Below, in pieces: positions 18,348 through 27,295 of a DNA stretch of 64,000 nucleotides. Position 1 is the stretch's first letter. Each line of letters begins with the position of its first letter. The position numbers were made by a program, and so were the translations under genes. This DNA is from Rhodomicrobium sp. R_RK_3 (GTDB taxonomy: Bacteria; Pseudomonadota; Alphaproteobacteria; Rhizobiales; Rhodomicrobiaceae), in the NCBI RefSeq assembly GCF_002198715.1, contig NZ_MWLK01000038.1, positions 30,032 through 94,031 of the forward strand. The letters are read 5' to 3'. The notes under the pieces are model-generated. The model made no database searches. It was not told where the DNA came from and saw only the letters and a list, made by a program, of their open reading frames with translations.

Positions 18348-19685
18348 TCAATCTTCGCGGAAGGCGCGCGCGAACTGGTCGGTCAGCGGCTTCGACAGAT
18401 AGGAGAGCACGGTGCGCATATGCGTCTGGAGGTGGGCTTCAGCCGGCATGCCCGGCACGAGCTGCAAACCCTTCAGCCGGGCGATCTCGGCGTCGGAGAT
18501 GGCGATGCGGATGGCATAATAGGTCTGGCCGGTGCGGCTGTCGCGGGTGACGTCGGCGGCGATGACGCGGACCGAGCCGTTGAGGCGCGGCGTCGCATTG
18601 TGGTCGAAGGCGGAGAAGCGGATCTGCACGTCCTGGCCGAGGCGGACCAGGTCGATGCTCTGCGGCGGCACGCGCGCCTCGATGGACAGCCCCTCGGCCT
18701 GCGGCACGATCAGCATCAGCGTCTCGCCGGGGCCGATGACGCCGCCGACCGTCTGCACCGCGAGCTGATGCACGATGCCCGATTGCGGCGCGCGGATCTC
18801 GGCGCGGCGATAGGTGTCCTCCGCCGAGATCCGGCGTTCCATCAGCTCGCCGAAGCGGGCGTCGATGTCGCGCAGGTCGCGCAGCACCTCGGTGTGCAGA
18901 TCCTGGTCGATCTGGATGATCTTCAGTTCGGTCTCGGCGATCTTGCCCTTGGCCTGGGCGATCGAGGAGATGATCTGGCCCTTTTCGCCCTCGAGGCGGG
19001 TGGCGTCGCGGCGCATGGAGGTGACCCGGCTCATCGGCAGCAGGTTGCGCGCGTAAAGGCTCTCAACGCCGCGCAGCTCGTCGTGAATGAAGGCGATCTC
19101 CTGGGCCTTGGCGTTACGCTGGGCCTCCAGGCCCTTCACCTCCTCGAAGAATTGCGCGATGCGCTCGCGAAGCTGGCCCTCCTGTCCGGCGCGGGCGGCG
19201 CGGCGCGCCTCGAACAGCTTCAGCTCGCCCGCGATCAGGCGCGCGACATTGCCGGCGCCGGCGCGGCTGGTGAGGTCCTCCGGGAAGGTCACGGCGGCGG
19301 CGCCGTCCTGTTCGGCGAGCAGCCTTGCCCGGCGGCCGGCCAGTTCGTCGAGCGTGTTGGTCACCATGGCCAGATTGGCCCCGGTCAGCGTGTCGTCGAG
19401 GCGGATCAGCACCGCGCCGGCTTCGACATGGTCGCCGTCGCGGACATTGAGCTTGGAGACGATGCCGCCGATCTGGTGCTGGACCTTCTTCACGTCGGTC
19501 TCGACGATCACCGCCGCCGGGGCGATGACGGCGCCGGCGAGCGTCGCGGTCGCCGCCCAGCCGCCGATGCCGATGACCAGCAGGGCGAGCAGCAGGCAGC
19601 CGAGCTGGACGTGACGCCTGATCGCGGCGCTGCTCGCGTTGCGGCGGCTGGCGGATGCGGGCGCTGCGAGGATGGCGGGGCTCAT
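18348..19685 (-). CDS. HlyD/PrtE-like type I secretion periplasmic adaptor
   Basis: Adaptor of a type I secretion system, 445 residues. One TM segment (LGCLLLALLVIGIGGWAATA) follows a short cytosolic N-terminus. The first lipoyl half is KVQHQIGGIVSKLNVRDGDHV, a long coiled coil spans roughly residues 110-290, and the second half is IRAPQSGIVHQLAVQTVGGV. The C-terminal GMPAEAHLQTHMRTVLSYLS segment, then KPLTDQFARAFRE, is diagnostic of the PrtE/HlyD type. ATG 19685 overlaps the stop of the ABC exporter (ATGA). An outer-membrane TolC-like partner is not encoded here. Confidence 0.95.
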   Translation of the reverse strand: MSPAILAAPASASRRNASSAAIRRHVQLGCLLLALLVIGIGGWAATATLAGAVIAPAAVIVETDVKKVQHQIGGIVSKLNVRDGDHVEAGAVLIRLDDTLTGANLAMVTNTLDELAGRRARLLAEQDGAAAVTFPEDLTSRAGAGNVARLIAGELKLFEARRAARAGQEGQLRERIAQFFEEVKGLEAQRNAKAQEIAFIHDELRGVESLYARNLLPMSRVTSMRRDATRLEGEKGQIISSIAQAKGKIAETELKIIQIDQDLHTEVLRDLRDIDARFGELMERRISAEDTYRRAEIRAPQSGIVHQLAVQTVGGVIGPGETLMLIVPQAEGLSIEARVPPQSIDLVRLGQDVQIRFSAFDHNATPRLNGSVRVIAADVTRDSRTGQTYYAIRIAISDAEIARLKGLQLVPGMPAEAHLQTHMRTVLSYLSKPLTDQFARAFRED

Positions 19686-21514
19686 GCCTTGCGCCTCGAT
19701 GCGGCCTCGGCCAGCGCGCCGCCATCCGGCAGCGAGGGCGCGGGTTTCGACGCCGGCTTGAGGGTCTGGCGCAGCACTTCCGCCTTGAGGCCGAAATATT
19801 GCAGCGTGCCTTCGCTCATCACGGCGACCAGATCGAGGGCGGCGATGGCGCTCGGCCGGTGCGTCACCACGATGATGATGCCGCCGCGCTCCATGACGCC
19901 GCGAATGGCCACGGTCAGCGCGTCCTCGCCTTCGGTGTCGAGATTGGCGCTCGGCTCATCGAGCACGATCAGGAACGGGTCGCCGTAGAAGGCGCGGGCA
20001 AGGCCGATGCGCTGGCGCTGACCGCTGGAGAGCGCGCCGCCCTCGGGGCCGATGCGGGTCTCATAGCCCTGTGGCAGCATCAGGATCATCTTGTGGACAT
20101 TGACGGCCTGGGCGGCCTTGAAGATCGCGGCGGGGTCGGCGGCGGGATCGAAGCGGGCGATGTTTTCCGCGATAGTGCCGTCGAACAGCGCCGGGTCCTG
20201 GGGCAGGTGGCCGATATGGCGGCCGATCTGGGAGGGATGCCATTGGTCGAGCGTGGCGCCGTCCAGCCGCACGGTGCCGCGCAGCAGCGGCCAGGCGCCG
20301 ACGATGGCGCGCAGCAGCGTCGATTTCCCCGCCGCGCTCTGGCCGATCACTCCGAGCCCTTGCCCGGCCTTGAGGCGGAAGCTGACATTCTGGATCAGCG
20401 GCTCGGTCAGGCCGGGGGCGCTGGCCGCCACGGCGTCGAGCGTGAGGCCCTGCGTCGGGGCGGGGAGCGGCATTGGCATCGGCTTCACCGCGGCGAAGGG
20501 CGAGCGCAGCAGCGTTTCGAGGCGGGCGATGGCCTGCCGGGCGGCGAGGAAGGATTTCCAATGGCTGATGGCGGTGTCGATCGGCGCGAGCGCGCGCGAG
20601 GAGGTGATCGAGGAGGCGATGATGGCGCCTGCCGAGACATCGCCCTTGATGACGAGATAGGCGCCAGTCGCCAGGATTGCCGATTGCAGGAAGCTGCGGA
20701 AGACTTTCGCCACCGAGCCGAAGCCGCCGGAGACATCGCTCGCCGCCTGCTGGGCGGTGAGATGGCGCTCGCTCGCCGCCAGCCAGCGTTCGACCATGCG
20801 GTCGGCGAAGCCCATGCTGTGCAGCACCTCGGCGTTCTTGCGGCCCTCGGCGGCGAGCCCGGCGCGGTGCTGGCCGTGCGCCGTCGCATCGGCGGTCGAG
20901 GCGCGCGAGAGATGGTCGGTGAGGAAGGTCAGGATGAGCAGCAGGACGACGCCGCCGGTGGCGATGAGGCCGAGCAGCGGGTGCAGCAGATAGACGAAGA
21001 TCAAATAAATCGGGATCCAGGGCAGGTCGAAGATGGCGGCCGGCCCGGGCCCCGAGAGGAAGCCGCGCACCGTGTCGAGATCGCGGATCGGCTGCAAGCC
21101 ATCGCCCGAGGCCGTCATGCGCAGCGGCAGCCCGAGCACGGCGCGGTAGGTGCGCTCGCCGAAGCTCTCGTCGACGCGGGAGGCGACGCGCACCAGGAGC
21201 CGCGAGCGGATCACGTCGAAGCCGGCCTGGAACAGGAACAGCCCCGCGACGACGACGGTCAGGGCGACGAGGGTCGGCACGCTCTGGCTCGGCAGCACGC
21301 GGTCATAGACCTGGAGCATGAACAGTGAGCCGGTCAGCGCCAGCAGGTTGATGATGCCGGAGAAGGCCGCGATGCCGAGAAAGGCGCCGCGCATCGAGGA
21401 CAGGACGGTGCGGATCGAGGCCGCCTGCGCGCTCGGCGCGGGCGGATCAGCGTTCGCCCCATGGCCGCGCCTGGAGAGGAAGGTCCAGCACGATCGAAAA
21501 AACCGTCTCATCAT
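19682..21514 (-). CDS. PrtD-like type I secretion ABC transporter (permease-ATPase)
   Basis: ABC exporter with fused membrane and ATPase domains, about 610 residues. The membrane domain starts LSSMRGAFLGIAAFSGIINL, then LLALTGSLFMLQVYDRVLPS, characteristic of PrtD/LapB-family exporters lacking the C39 peptidase domain. The ATPase shows Walker A GQSAAGKST, signature LSSGQRQRIGLARA, Walker B LIVLDEPSANLD and the H-loop VVTHRPSA. The start is uncertain: ATG 21514 or 21511 gives a normal N-terminus without a clear SD, and the frame stays open to 21661. It should energise export of the RTX protein encoded just upstream (21677-24244). Confidence 0.95.
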   Translation of the reverse strand: MMRRFFRSCWTFLSRRGHGANADPPAPSAQAASIRTVLSSMRGAFLGIAAFSGIINLLALTGSLFMLQVYDRVLPSQSVPTLVALTVVVAGLFLFQAGFDVIRSRLLVRVASRVDESFGERTYRAVLGLPLRMTASGDGLQPIRDLDTVRGFLSGPGPAAIFDLPWIPIYLIFVYLLHPLLGLIATGGVVLLLILTFLTDHLSRASTADATAHGQHRAGLAAEGRKNAEVLHSMGFADRMVERWLAASERHLTAQQAASDVSGGFGSVAKVFRSFLQSAILATGAYLVIKGDVSAGAIIASSITSSRALAPIDTAISHWKSFLAARQAIARLETLLRSPFAAVKPMPMPLPAPTQGLTLDAVAASAPGLTEPLIQNVSFRLKAGQGLGVIGQSAAGKSTLLRAIVGAWPLLRGTVRLDGATLDQWHPSQIGRHIGHLPQDPALFDGTIAENIARFDPAADPAAIFKAAQAVNVHKMILMLPQGYETRIGPEGGALSSGQRQRIGLARAFYGDPFLIVLDEPSANLDTEGEDALTVAIRGVMERGGIIIVVTHRPSAIAALDLVAVMSEGTLQYFGLKAEVLRQTLKPASKPAPSLPDGGALAEAASRRKA

Positions 21515-21559
21515 TGGCCGGGCGAACGCGTTGAGAAGCGAAAATGAGCGGCCGGGCTT

Positions 21560-21580
21560 GGCCGGTTGGACTGACCGGCC
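21560..21580. terminator. GC hairpin between the RTX gene and the exporter genes
   Basis: A 7-bp perfect stem (GGCCGGT / ACCGGCC) with a 7-nt loop lies between the RTX stop (21677) and the exporter start (21514). It lacks a U-tract. It could be an attenuator or a processing stabiliser that lets the abundant secreted substrate be made in excess of its exporter. Confidence 0.3.
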
Positions 21581-21676
21581 GCCTCCAAGGCGTAGGCTCT
21601 CGAAAACCGGCGCCGGACTTGCCAGGGCGCTCCGGCCAAGGCGGGATGCATCCGATCCCACCTTGGCATTTCCGGT

Positions 21677-24244
21677 CTAAACAATCAGGAAATCGTCATG
21701 CGTCATTTGCGGGGCGTCCGTTAACACCGCCACGAGCTGGACCTTCTGATCGCCGCGGCCATCCGCGTCCCATAACAGGCGCCCGTTGGAGGTGTCGTAA
21801 AGCAGCGAGGGGCCGGTCGTGGTCGTGTAGGCTGCATTATTGGCGTAGAGCGGGACGTGGAAGGCGCTTTCGAAATGCACCGCCTGCCCCGGCGCGAGGC
21901 CGAAGCCGCTCGCCGAAAGCAGGATCTTGTCCTGGCCGGGCGTGAAGTCGGTGATGGTGTCTCCGGCTTCGGCGGGGGAGGCGAAGTAGAAGCCGTCCTT
22001 GCCGGCTCCGCCGGTGAGGGCGTCCTTCCAGGCGCCGCCGTCGAGCCAGTCGTCGCCCGCGCCGCCGACCAGCGTGTCCATCTTGATGCCGCCGCTCAGC
22101 CGGTCGTTGCCGAGCCCGCCCTCGAGCCGGTTTTCGCCGTCATTGCCGGTCAGCGTGTCGCCAAAAGCGGTGCCGGTGAGGTTCTCGACGCCGAGATAGC
22201 GGTCCCCGGCGGCGCTGCCGGCATTCTTGCTGCTGTCGAGCAGATTGGCGACCGCCGCCACGTCCGAGCCCGCATAGGTGACGGTGTCGAAGCCGTTGAA
22301 GCCGTTCATGGTGTCGGCGCCGAGGCCGCCGCTCATCAGATCGTTGCCGTCGCCGCCATTGATCTGGTCGTCGCCCGCGCCGCCGACCAGCAGATCGTCG
22401 CCCGCCCCGCCATTGAGCCGGTCGGCTCCGGCATTGCCGTAGATCTGGTTGTTGGCGGCGTCGCCATTGATGGTGTCATCGCCCGCGCCTCCGTTGAAGG
22501 TGCTGGCGGTGGCGATATGGGCATAGTTGAAGGGGTTCGGATCGACCGGCGGTGCGACGGGGTCGGGCGCCCAGAGGTCGGTGTGGAAACTTGCCTCGCC
22601 GAGCGCGGCGGCATTGCTGTTCTGCAAGGTCGCGAGCGTGACAAAGCTGTTGCCGCCGCCGTCCTGATCGAGCTGCACCTGCACGTTGCTTCCGTCCTGG
22701 ACGAAGCGCGCATAGCCGTCGCCGATCACATCGACGTCGCCCCAGTTCAGCCGCGCGGACATCACCGAAAGATCGATGAGATCGCCGCCCGCGCCGGCCT
22801 GGAAGTCGGTGATGACGTCGCCGCCCTCCTGCGCGCTGTGGAAGGCGAAGCGGTCCTGGTCGGCGCCGCCGGTGAGCACGTCCGTGCCCAGGCCGCCCCA
22901 AACATAATCGGCGCCCGCCGCGCCGTTGATCGTATCGTTGCCCTTGCCGCCCAAAAGCAGATCGTTGCCCGCCGTGCCGGTGATCAGGTCGTCGGGATTG
23001 GCCAAGGCGCGGACATAGGTGGTGTCGGTGACGGTGACGGCGGCGGCGGTCGCCAGATTGCCGGCGTCGTAGGATTCGAAGGTGGAATGCGCGATGGTGT
23101 TGTTCAGCGGATGCTCAATCCCGATGGTCGAATAGGATTGGGTCTCCCTCAGCGCGATGTGGTCGAGGTCGATGCCACGGGCGTCTTCGTGCCCCCATTC
23201 GTAAAAGGCGACGCCGCGCGCGTTGCCCGCGCCGCCGCTGTCCGTCATGGAGCCGTCGATGCCGCGCGCCATCAGGAAGCCATGGCTGTCGAAGGCCATG
23301 ACATTGTCGAAGCTGCCATTCACGGTTTCCGAATGCCACGTCCAGGCGAAATTGCGCGTGCCATAGGCGACGCTGTCGGAGACGTCCATGCCGATATCGG
23401 CGCCGAAATTGGAGATATAGGCTTTGCCGGCGGCGACCGGGATGCCGTTGGCGTCGGCCGCGTGGGTGACGTTCTGGGCGTAAAGGCCCTGCACGGTCGT
23501 GCCCGTCGAGCTCAGCGAGTGGACCGCGACGCCCTGAATGGCGCCGTCGGCCATGTTGATGACCGAGAGGTCGTGCACGACAGCGTTGACGCCGTTGACG
23601 ACGCTGACCGCCATGCCGACACCATCGTGGATGGCGAGATTGTCGAGATGCGAATTGATGGTGTCGCGGAATTCGACCAGCGAGGGCGTGGAGTTGAAAT
23701 TGCGGGTGTCGCCGATGATTTCGCCGTTCTTGACGGTGAACTCGCCGCTCTGAAAGCCGGCGGCGCGGACATTGGTCTGGTAATGCGACTGATCGATCAG
23801 CGCGCCCTTGAAGGTCACGACATTGCCGGTGATCGAAGTGATCTGCATCGCCTGGCCCATGAAGGAGCCGGGCTCGGTGATCTTGTCGCCCGGCAGCAGA
23901 TCGTCCGAGACCACCTTGACCCAGCCGCCGACCGCCAGCGCCGCCGGCGGCGCGCCGTAGGCAATCGTGGTATTGCCCTGCGCGTCGAGGCCGACGCCGA
24001 CATGCTCGGCGGTGGTTTGCTGGCCTTTCGCCGTGATGACGCCGACGGCTCCGACCTGTTGCAGGGTCGAGCCGTTCAGGTCCAGCGTGATATCGCGGTT
24101 CTGCACGTTGACCGTGAGCCCGCGGCTGATCGCGACGGTCTGATTCTCGGCCAGAATGATGGTGGTGCCTGTTTGCGCGGTCGCCAGCGCCTGGATGATG
24201 TCGGCCTCGGTCGCACCGGAGGCAAGACGGATTTCCTGTACCAA
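21677..24244 (-). CDS. Secreted beta-helix RTX protein, probable polysaccharide-acting enzyme and type I substrate
   Basis: 855 residues with no N-terminal signal peptide. Residues about 30-400 form a parallel beta-helix-like repeat domain (DITLDLNGSTLQQ, FTVKNGEIIGD, SHLDNLAIHDGVGMAVS, DLDHIALRETQ), the fold of polysaccharide lyases, hydrolases and C5-epimerases. RTX nonapeptide calcium repeats occur in three blocks, about 418-465, 583-650 and 690-750 (GGAGDDLLVGGAGDDQINGG type). Blocks one and three are followed by serralysin-like DxITDFxxGxDxIxLS modules (about 464-495 and 750-778). The extreme C-terminus DDFLIV matches type I secretion signals. TTG 24244 has GAGGAGA just upstream. Catalytic activity cannot be assigned. 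Confidence 0.85.
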   Translation of the reverse strand: MVQEIRLASGATEADIIQALATAQTGTTIILAENQTVAISRGLTVNVQNRDITLDLNGSTLQQVGAVGVITAKGQQTTAEHVGVGLDAQGNTTIAYGAPPAALAVGGWVKVVSDDLLPGDKITEPGSFMGQAMQITSITGNVVTFKGALIDQSHYQTNVRAAGFQSGEFTVKNGEIIGDTRNFNSTPSLVEFRDTINSHLDNLAIHDGVGMAVSVVNGVNAVVHDLSVINMADGAIQGVAVHSLSSTGTTVQGLYAQNVTHAADANGIPVAAGKAYISNFGADIGMDVSDSVAYGTRNFAWTWHSETVNGSFDNVMAFDSHGFLMARGIDGSMTDSGGAGNARGVAFYEWGHEDARGIDLDHIALRETQSYSTIGIEHPLNNTIAHSTFESYDAGNLATAAAVTVTDTTYVRALANPDDLITGTAGNDLLLGGKGNDTINGAAGADYVWGGLGTDVLTGGADQDRFAFHSAQEGGDVITDFQAGAGGDLIDLSVMSARLNWGDVDVIGDGYARFVQDGSNVQVQLDQDGGGNSFVTLATLQNSNAAALGEASFHTDLWAPDPVAPPVDPNPFNYAHIATASTFNGGAGDDTINGDAANNQIYGNAGADRLNGGAGDDLLVGGAGDDQINGGDGNDLMSGGLGADTMNGFNGFDTVTYAGSDVAAVANLLDSSKNAGSAAGDRYLGVENLTGTAFGDTLTGNDGENRLEGGLGNDRLSGGIKMDTLVGGAGDDWLDGGAWKDALTGGAGKDGFYFASPAEAGDTITDFTPGQDKILLSASGFGLAPGQAVHFESAFHVPLYANNAAYTTTTGPSLLYDTSNGRLLWDADGRGDQKVQLVAVLTDAPQMTHDDFLIV

Positions 24245-24433
24245 AGTGTCTCCTCAAACTCATGGATGAGGCGGGACGCGGCTGGCCTCGTGCCAGGGGA
24301 CCCGCACATTGTGAGCGTCAGAATTGACGTGGATAGCGGCGTGCCGGCGGGTCAGCCGATGCGTAATGCATGGTGCCGGACGCGAGCGCTGCGGGCGCGG
24401 CGAATGCACCGGCCCTCGTATTGAGGAGGATAA

Positions 24434-24610
24434 ATGAAAGTTTTAGAAAATAAAACTGATCGCTGTGTCTTTAGTTATTGGAGGATTGTACAAGAGCCTC
24501 GACTTGGCTTGCCGCAACTAACGAATTGGGAATGTTTGGCGAGACTGGGAATTTATTGCAGCCGGGGGCGCAGGCCGGGGCGGCAGCCGCTCGCTGGCGA
24601 GCAGGCATAA
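24434..24610 (+). CDS. Possible small protein, 58 codons
   Basis: ATG 24434 sits behind AGGAGG with a short 4-nt spacer. The frame reads MKVLENKTDRCVFSYWRIVQ and ends at TAA 24608-24610, directly before a rho-independent terminator. The first half is strikingly AT-rich against its surroundings and the second half is GC-rich. It is divergent from the RTX gene. No family is recognised. It might be a leader peptide or a transcribed RNA rather than a true gene. Confidence 0.3.
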   Translation: MKVLENKTDRCVFSYWRIVQEPRLGLPQLTNWECLARLGIYCSRGRRPGRQPLAGEQA

Positions 24611-24639
24611 AAAAAGCCGCCTTCATGGGACGGCTTTTT
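24611..24639. terminator. Bidirectional rho-independent terminator
   Basis: Stem AAAAAGCCG / CGGCTTTTT around a CCTTCATGGG-containing loop, with A-runs on the left and T-runs on the right, so it works on both strands. It would end the small plus-strand unit at 24434 and the minus-strand membrane acyltransferase (24828-26045). Confidence 0.8.
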
Positions 24640-24827
24640 ATCGCGGCCTCGATTCGCTTTCGCATTGCCTTCATGGGGCGGTGCTCCGGCCGGTTCGAGG
24701 AAACCCGCGCTCGCGACTGAGGCCACCCTATTCAGCGTTCGCGCTCGGGTCAACTGCCTGCGGCCGTTTGTTTTTCATGGTGGCCCTAGGGCAACTGCGC
24801 GAGATCGGGTGGGCGCGGACACCCGGC

Positions 24828-26045
24828 TCAGAGATAGGCGAGCCACCAGCGGGACGACCGGCGCTTGACCCCCGCATACCAGCGCGCCGCCGGGTAGAGC
24901 AGGGCCACGATCAGCAGCCAGAAGGCATAGGTCCCGCCAAGTCCGAAGCCCCAGTGCAGGGCGAGAATCTGCTCGCGATTGGCCAGCGGGTTTTGAAACA
25001 CGGACGCCGGCATGCCCATGGCCAGGCCGATCAGCAAACTGATCGCCCGCCCGATGTAGAGATGCAGGACATAGGCGAAGAGCGGCACCCGCCCGAATGT
25101 CAGCAGGAGATTCGCGGCCGGGCCGCGCAGCCGGTCGAGGGCGGCCGCCAGCGGAAGCGAGATGCCAAGCATCAGCAGCACATAATCGAGCGAGGGCGGG
25201 TATTTCGAGACATTGATGAAGGACAGGACGGTGAACAGTTCGCTGGTCTGCGCGGCCCAGGGCTTCGGGTCTCCATAGAGATTGACGGTACGCAGAACGG
25301 CGAACAGGGCAAACGCCCCCAGGCCCAGCGCTGTGAGGCTCCGGCGCCGCGCCGCCGGCTCCTGCTTAAAGACGAAACCGAGGCCGTAACCCAGGCACAT
25401 GATTCCGAACCAGGGCACGAACGGATAGGTGACGGTGCCCGGAGCGACCGCGAGCGGGCCCGGCTTCAGCGCCAGCGTCCAAAGCACCTGGGGCACGCCG
25501 AGAGCGGCCGGATCGAGCGGCGTCAGTAAGCCGTGGCCGGCGACGATGACCGCGCCGAGCGCCAGCACCGCCGCCTGCGGCAGGCGGATCACGGCGGCAA
25601 GGAGGATCATCGAGACGCCGATGGCCCAGATCACCTGCAGGAAGGCGAAGGGCCATGCGAGGAAAAATGCGAAGGAGACCACGGTGATCTCCACCGCGAT
25701 CAGCCAGAGCCCCCGCGTTACGAGAAACGGTCCCAGCCGCCGGCCGCTGCTGCCATTGACGCGCTGGAGATAGACGGAGACGCCGGCGAGAAAGACGAAG
25801 GTCGGCGCGCAGATATGCGTGATCCAGCGGGTCAGGAACAAGGCCGGCGTCGTCTTTTCGAGATCCGTCGCGCTGAAGGCGATCGCCTGATAGTGGAAGA
25901 AATCGCGCGTGTGATCGAGCACCATCAGCACGATCATCGCGCCGCGCAGCAGGTCGATGATGTGCAGACGCTGCGCGGCTACGCGCGCATCTTGGGGGTC
26001 CGCCATTGGCTTGGCGGGGGCGTGCAGTGCGTCGGCCTCGAGCAT
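24828..26045 (-). CDS. DUF1624-type membrane acyltransferase (heparan-alpha-glucosaminide N-acetyltransferase-like)
   Basis: 405-residue integral membrane protein with about ten hydrophobic segments. The N-terminal signature RLHIIDLLRGAMIVLMVLDH followed by TRDFFHY matches the DUF1624/YeiB-like acyltransferase group, where the RG and LDH elements are conserved. It may acylate a surface glycan or lipid; no substrate evidence exists. ATG 26045 has GGGAGA 9 nt upstream, so the in-frame TTG at 26051 is less likely. Monocistronic, ending towards the terminator at 24611. Confidence 0.8.
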   Translation of the reverse strand: MLEADALHAPAKPMADPQDARVAAQRLHIIDLLRGAMIVLMVLDHTRDFFHYQAIAFSATDLEKTTPALFLTRWITHICAPTFVFLAGVSVYLQRVNGSSGRRLGPFLVTRGLWLIAVEITVVSFAFFLAWPFAFLQVIWAIGVSMILLAAVIRLPQAAVLALGAVIVAGHGLLTPLDPAALGVPQVLWTLALKPGPLAVAPGTVTYPFVPWFGIMCLGYGLGFVFKQEPAARRRSLTALGLGAFALFAVLRTVNLYGDPKPWAAQTSELFTVLSFINVSKYPPSLDYVLLMLGISLPLAAALDRLRGPAANLLLTFGRVPLFAYVLHLYIGRAISLLIGLAMGMPASVFQNPLANREQILALHWGFGLGGTYAFWLLIVALLYPAARWYAGVKRRSSRWWLAYL

Positions 26046-26237
26046 AGTCAATCGTCTCCCGTCTGATCACGGGCTGCGAGGAAAGCAGCAGAGTCAGGCG
26101 TGGGCGCTCAAAGTTTCACTGCGATGACAGGGTTGGGCCGGGGCGTTACAGCCGTAGTTCGGCGGCCGGCGCGCTTGCGGGAGGGAGAGCGCACGGATCG
26201 CGTCGGTGCTCTCGATCAGCACCGCGCAGGGCGCTGC

Positions 26238-26672
26238 CTAAGCGTCCGGCGCGACGGTGCCCTTGCGGATGATGACGTTGCCGTAGAACAGGCGTTCGCC
26301 CGTTGCGACCACCAGGAAGGCCTGCTTCGCCAGCTCGTAAAACGCAAAGCGCTCGACCAGTTTGAGCGCCACCCGGTCGTTGACCGCCGCCACTTCGGCC
26401 CGGATGACATCGTGCGCGGGCATGTTCTGCTCCGGCTGCCCGATGACTTCCATGCCGATGACCGGGCCGGGCTCGTCCTCGTCGATGGGCAGGACGCTCA
26501 GAATGGCGCCGAGCGCGCGCTTCAGGTCGGCGGCCTCCATGTTGACGAGGCGCTGCGCGACCGTGGCGGCGGGAAAGCTTCCGTCCGCGATGACGATGGT
26601 GTCGCCGTGGCCCATGGCGCGCAGGCCGTGCAGCAAGTCCGCGCTCAGGATGGGATCGATGCCGATGAGCAT
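26238..26672 (-). CDS. fucU: RbsD/FucU family sugar mutarotase
   Basis: 144-residue mutarotase, the usual FucU length. It starts MLIGIDPILSADLLHGLRAM and continues GHGDTIVIADGSFPA, in which the His and Asp of the family are present; the C-terminal RLFYGNVIIRKGTV is also typical. FucU interconverts alpha and beta anomers of L-fucose and some other sugars, RbsD those of D-ribose. ATG 26672 has AGGAG 8 nt upstream. It is the last gene of the operon 28288-26238 with an aldo-keto reductase and a DUF1349 protein, so it probably supplies the anomer used by the dehydrogenase. The exact sugar is uncertain. Confidence 0.88.
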   Translation of the reverse strand: MLIGIDPILSADLLHGLRAMGHGDTIVIADGSFPAATVAQRLVNMEAADLKRALGAILSVLPIDEDEPGPVIGMEVIGQPEQNMPAHDVIRAEVAAVNDRVALKLVERFAFYELAKQAFLVVATGERLFYGNVIIRKGTVAPDA

Positions 26673-26695
26673 ATGCGTGTCTCCTATGTCGGCGC

Positions 26696-27283
26696 TCAGG
26701 TCAGGTCGTGCAGCGCGTTGGTGGTCGGCGGGCCGCAGCGGAAGTCGGAGAAGGCGGCGATGAAACCGGCGCGCTCGGGGCTCGCCGCCATCGGTCCGAC
26801 GCGATAGGCGTCGGCGGCCGGGAAGGGGGCGAGGCGGAGCAGGGGCCAGAACACGCCGTCGAGCGAGGCTTGGACCCGGATGCTGCCGCCCGCCACCGTC
26901 ACCCGGAGCCGGATGTCGGAGAGGTCGCCGGCAAGATCGGTGACGGACCAGTCGGAGCGGCCATCGGTGACGACGGTGCTGAGGAACAGGCGGCCATCGG
27001 TCAACTCGCATCCGGTCTTCACCCAGCGGCGCTCGTCCAGCCGGACCATCAGCCCGGCCTGGTCGTACAGCGTCTCGTATTGTCCGCGCACCCTGATTTC
27101 GGCGGTGAAGCCGCTGCCTTGCGCGAATTGCAGGCAGTGGCCGGAATCACGCGTGAAGCCGTAATAGGTGTCGCGCCAGAAATCGGTCTTTGCGTCGGTC
27201 GCGACCGTCAGCACGCCATCGGCGAACGATGCGCTGCTCGGGCGGTTCAGCCAAGTACCGCCGTCCAGGGAAACCCTTTCCAT
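26696..27283 (-). CDS. DUF1349 domain protein (concanavalin-like fold)
   Basis: 195 residues with the DUF1349 pattern: FWRDTYYGFTRDSGHCLQFA, YDQAGLMVRLDERRWVKTG, and TVAGGSIRVQASLDGVFWPL near the end. The fold is a beta-sandwich related to carbohydrate-binding lectin domains. Biochemical function is not established. It lies 12 bp after the aldo-keto reductase and 23 bp before fucU, so it is co-transcribed with sugar-oxidation genes. ATG 27283 is supported by GAGG 6 nt upstream. No signal peptide, so it acts in the cytosol. Confidence 0.8.
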   Translation of the reverse strand: MERVSLDGGTWLNRPSSASFADGVLTVATDAKTDFWRDTYYGFTRDSGHCLQFAQGSGFTAEIRVRGQYETLYDQAGLMVRLDERRWVKTGCELTDGRLFLSTVVTDGRSDWSVTDLAGDLSDIRLRVTVAGGSIRVQASLDGVFWPLLRLAPFPAADAYRVGPMAASPERAGFIAAFSDFRCGPPTTNALHDLT

Positions 27284-27295
27284 CACCAGCCTCGC

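Noticed and set aside
18215..18550. A plus-strand frame starting MPSFKQILPMKLAATL
   Set aside because: It runs antisense into the type I secretion adaptor; no SD, and its composition follows the adaptor's complement.
24471..24674. A minus-strand frame opposite the 24434 small frame
   Set aside because: It reads through the bidirectional terminator and has no SD; composition is Ala/Pro/Arg-rich shadow sequence.
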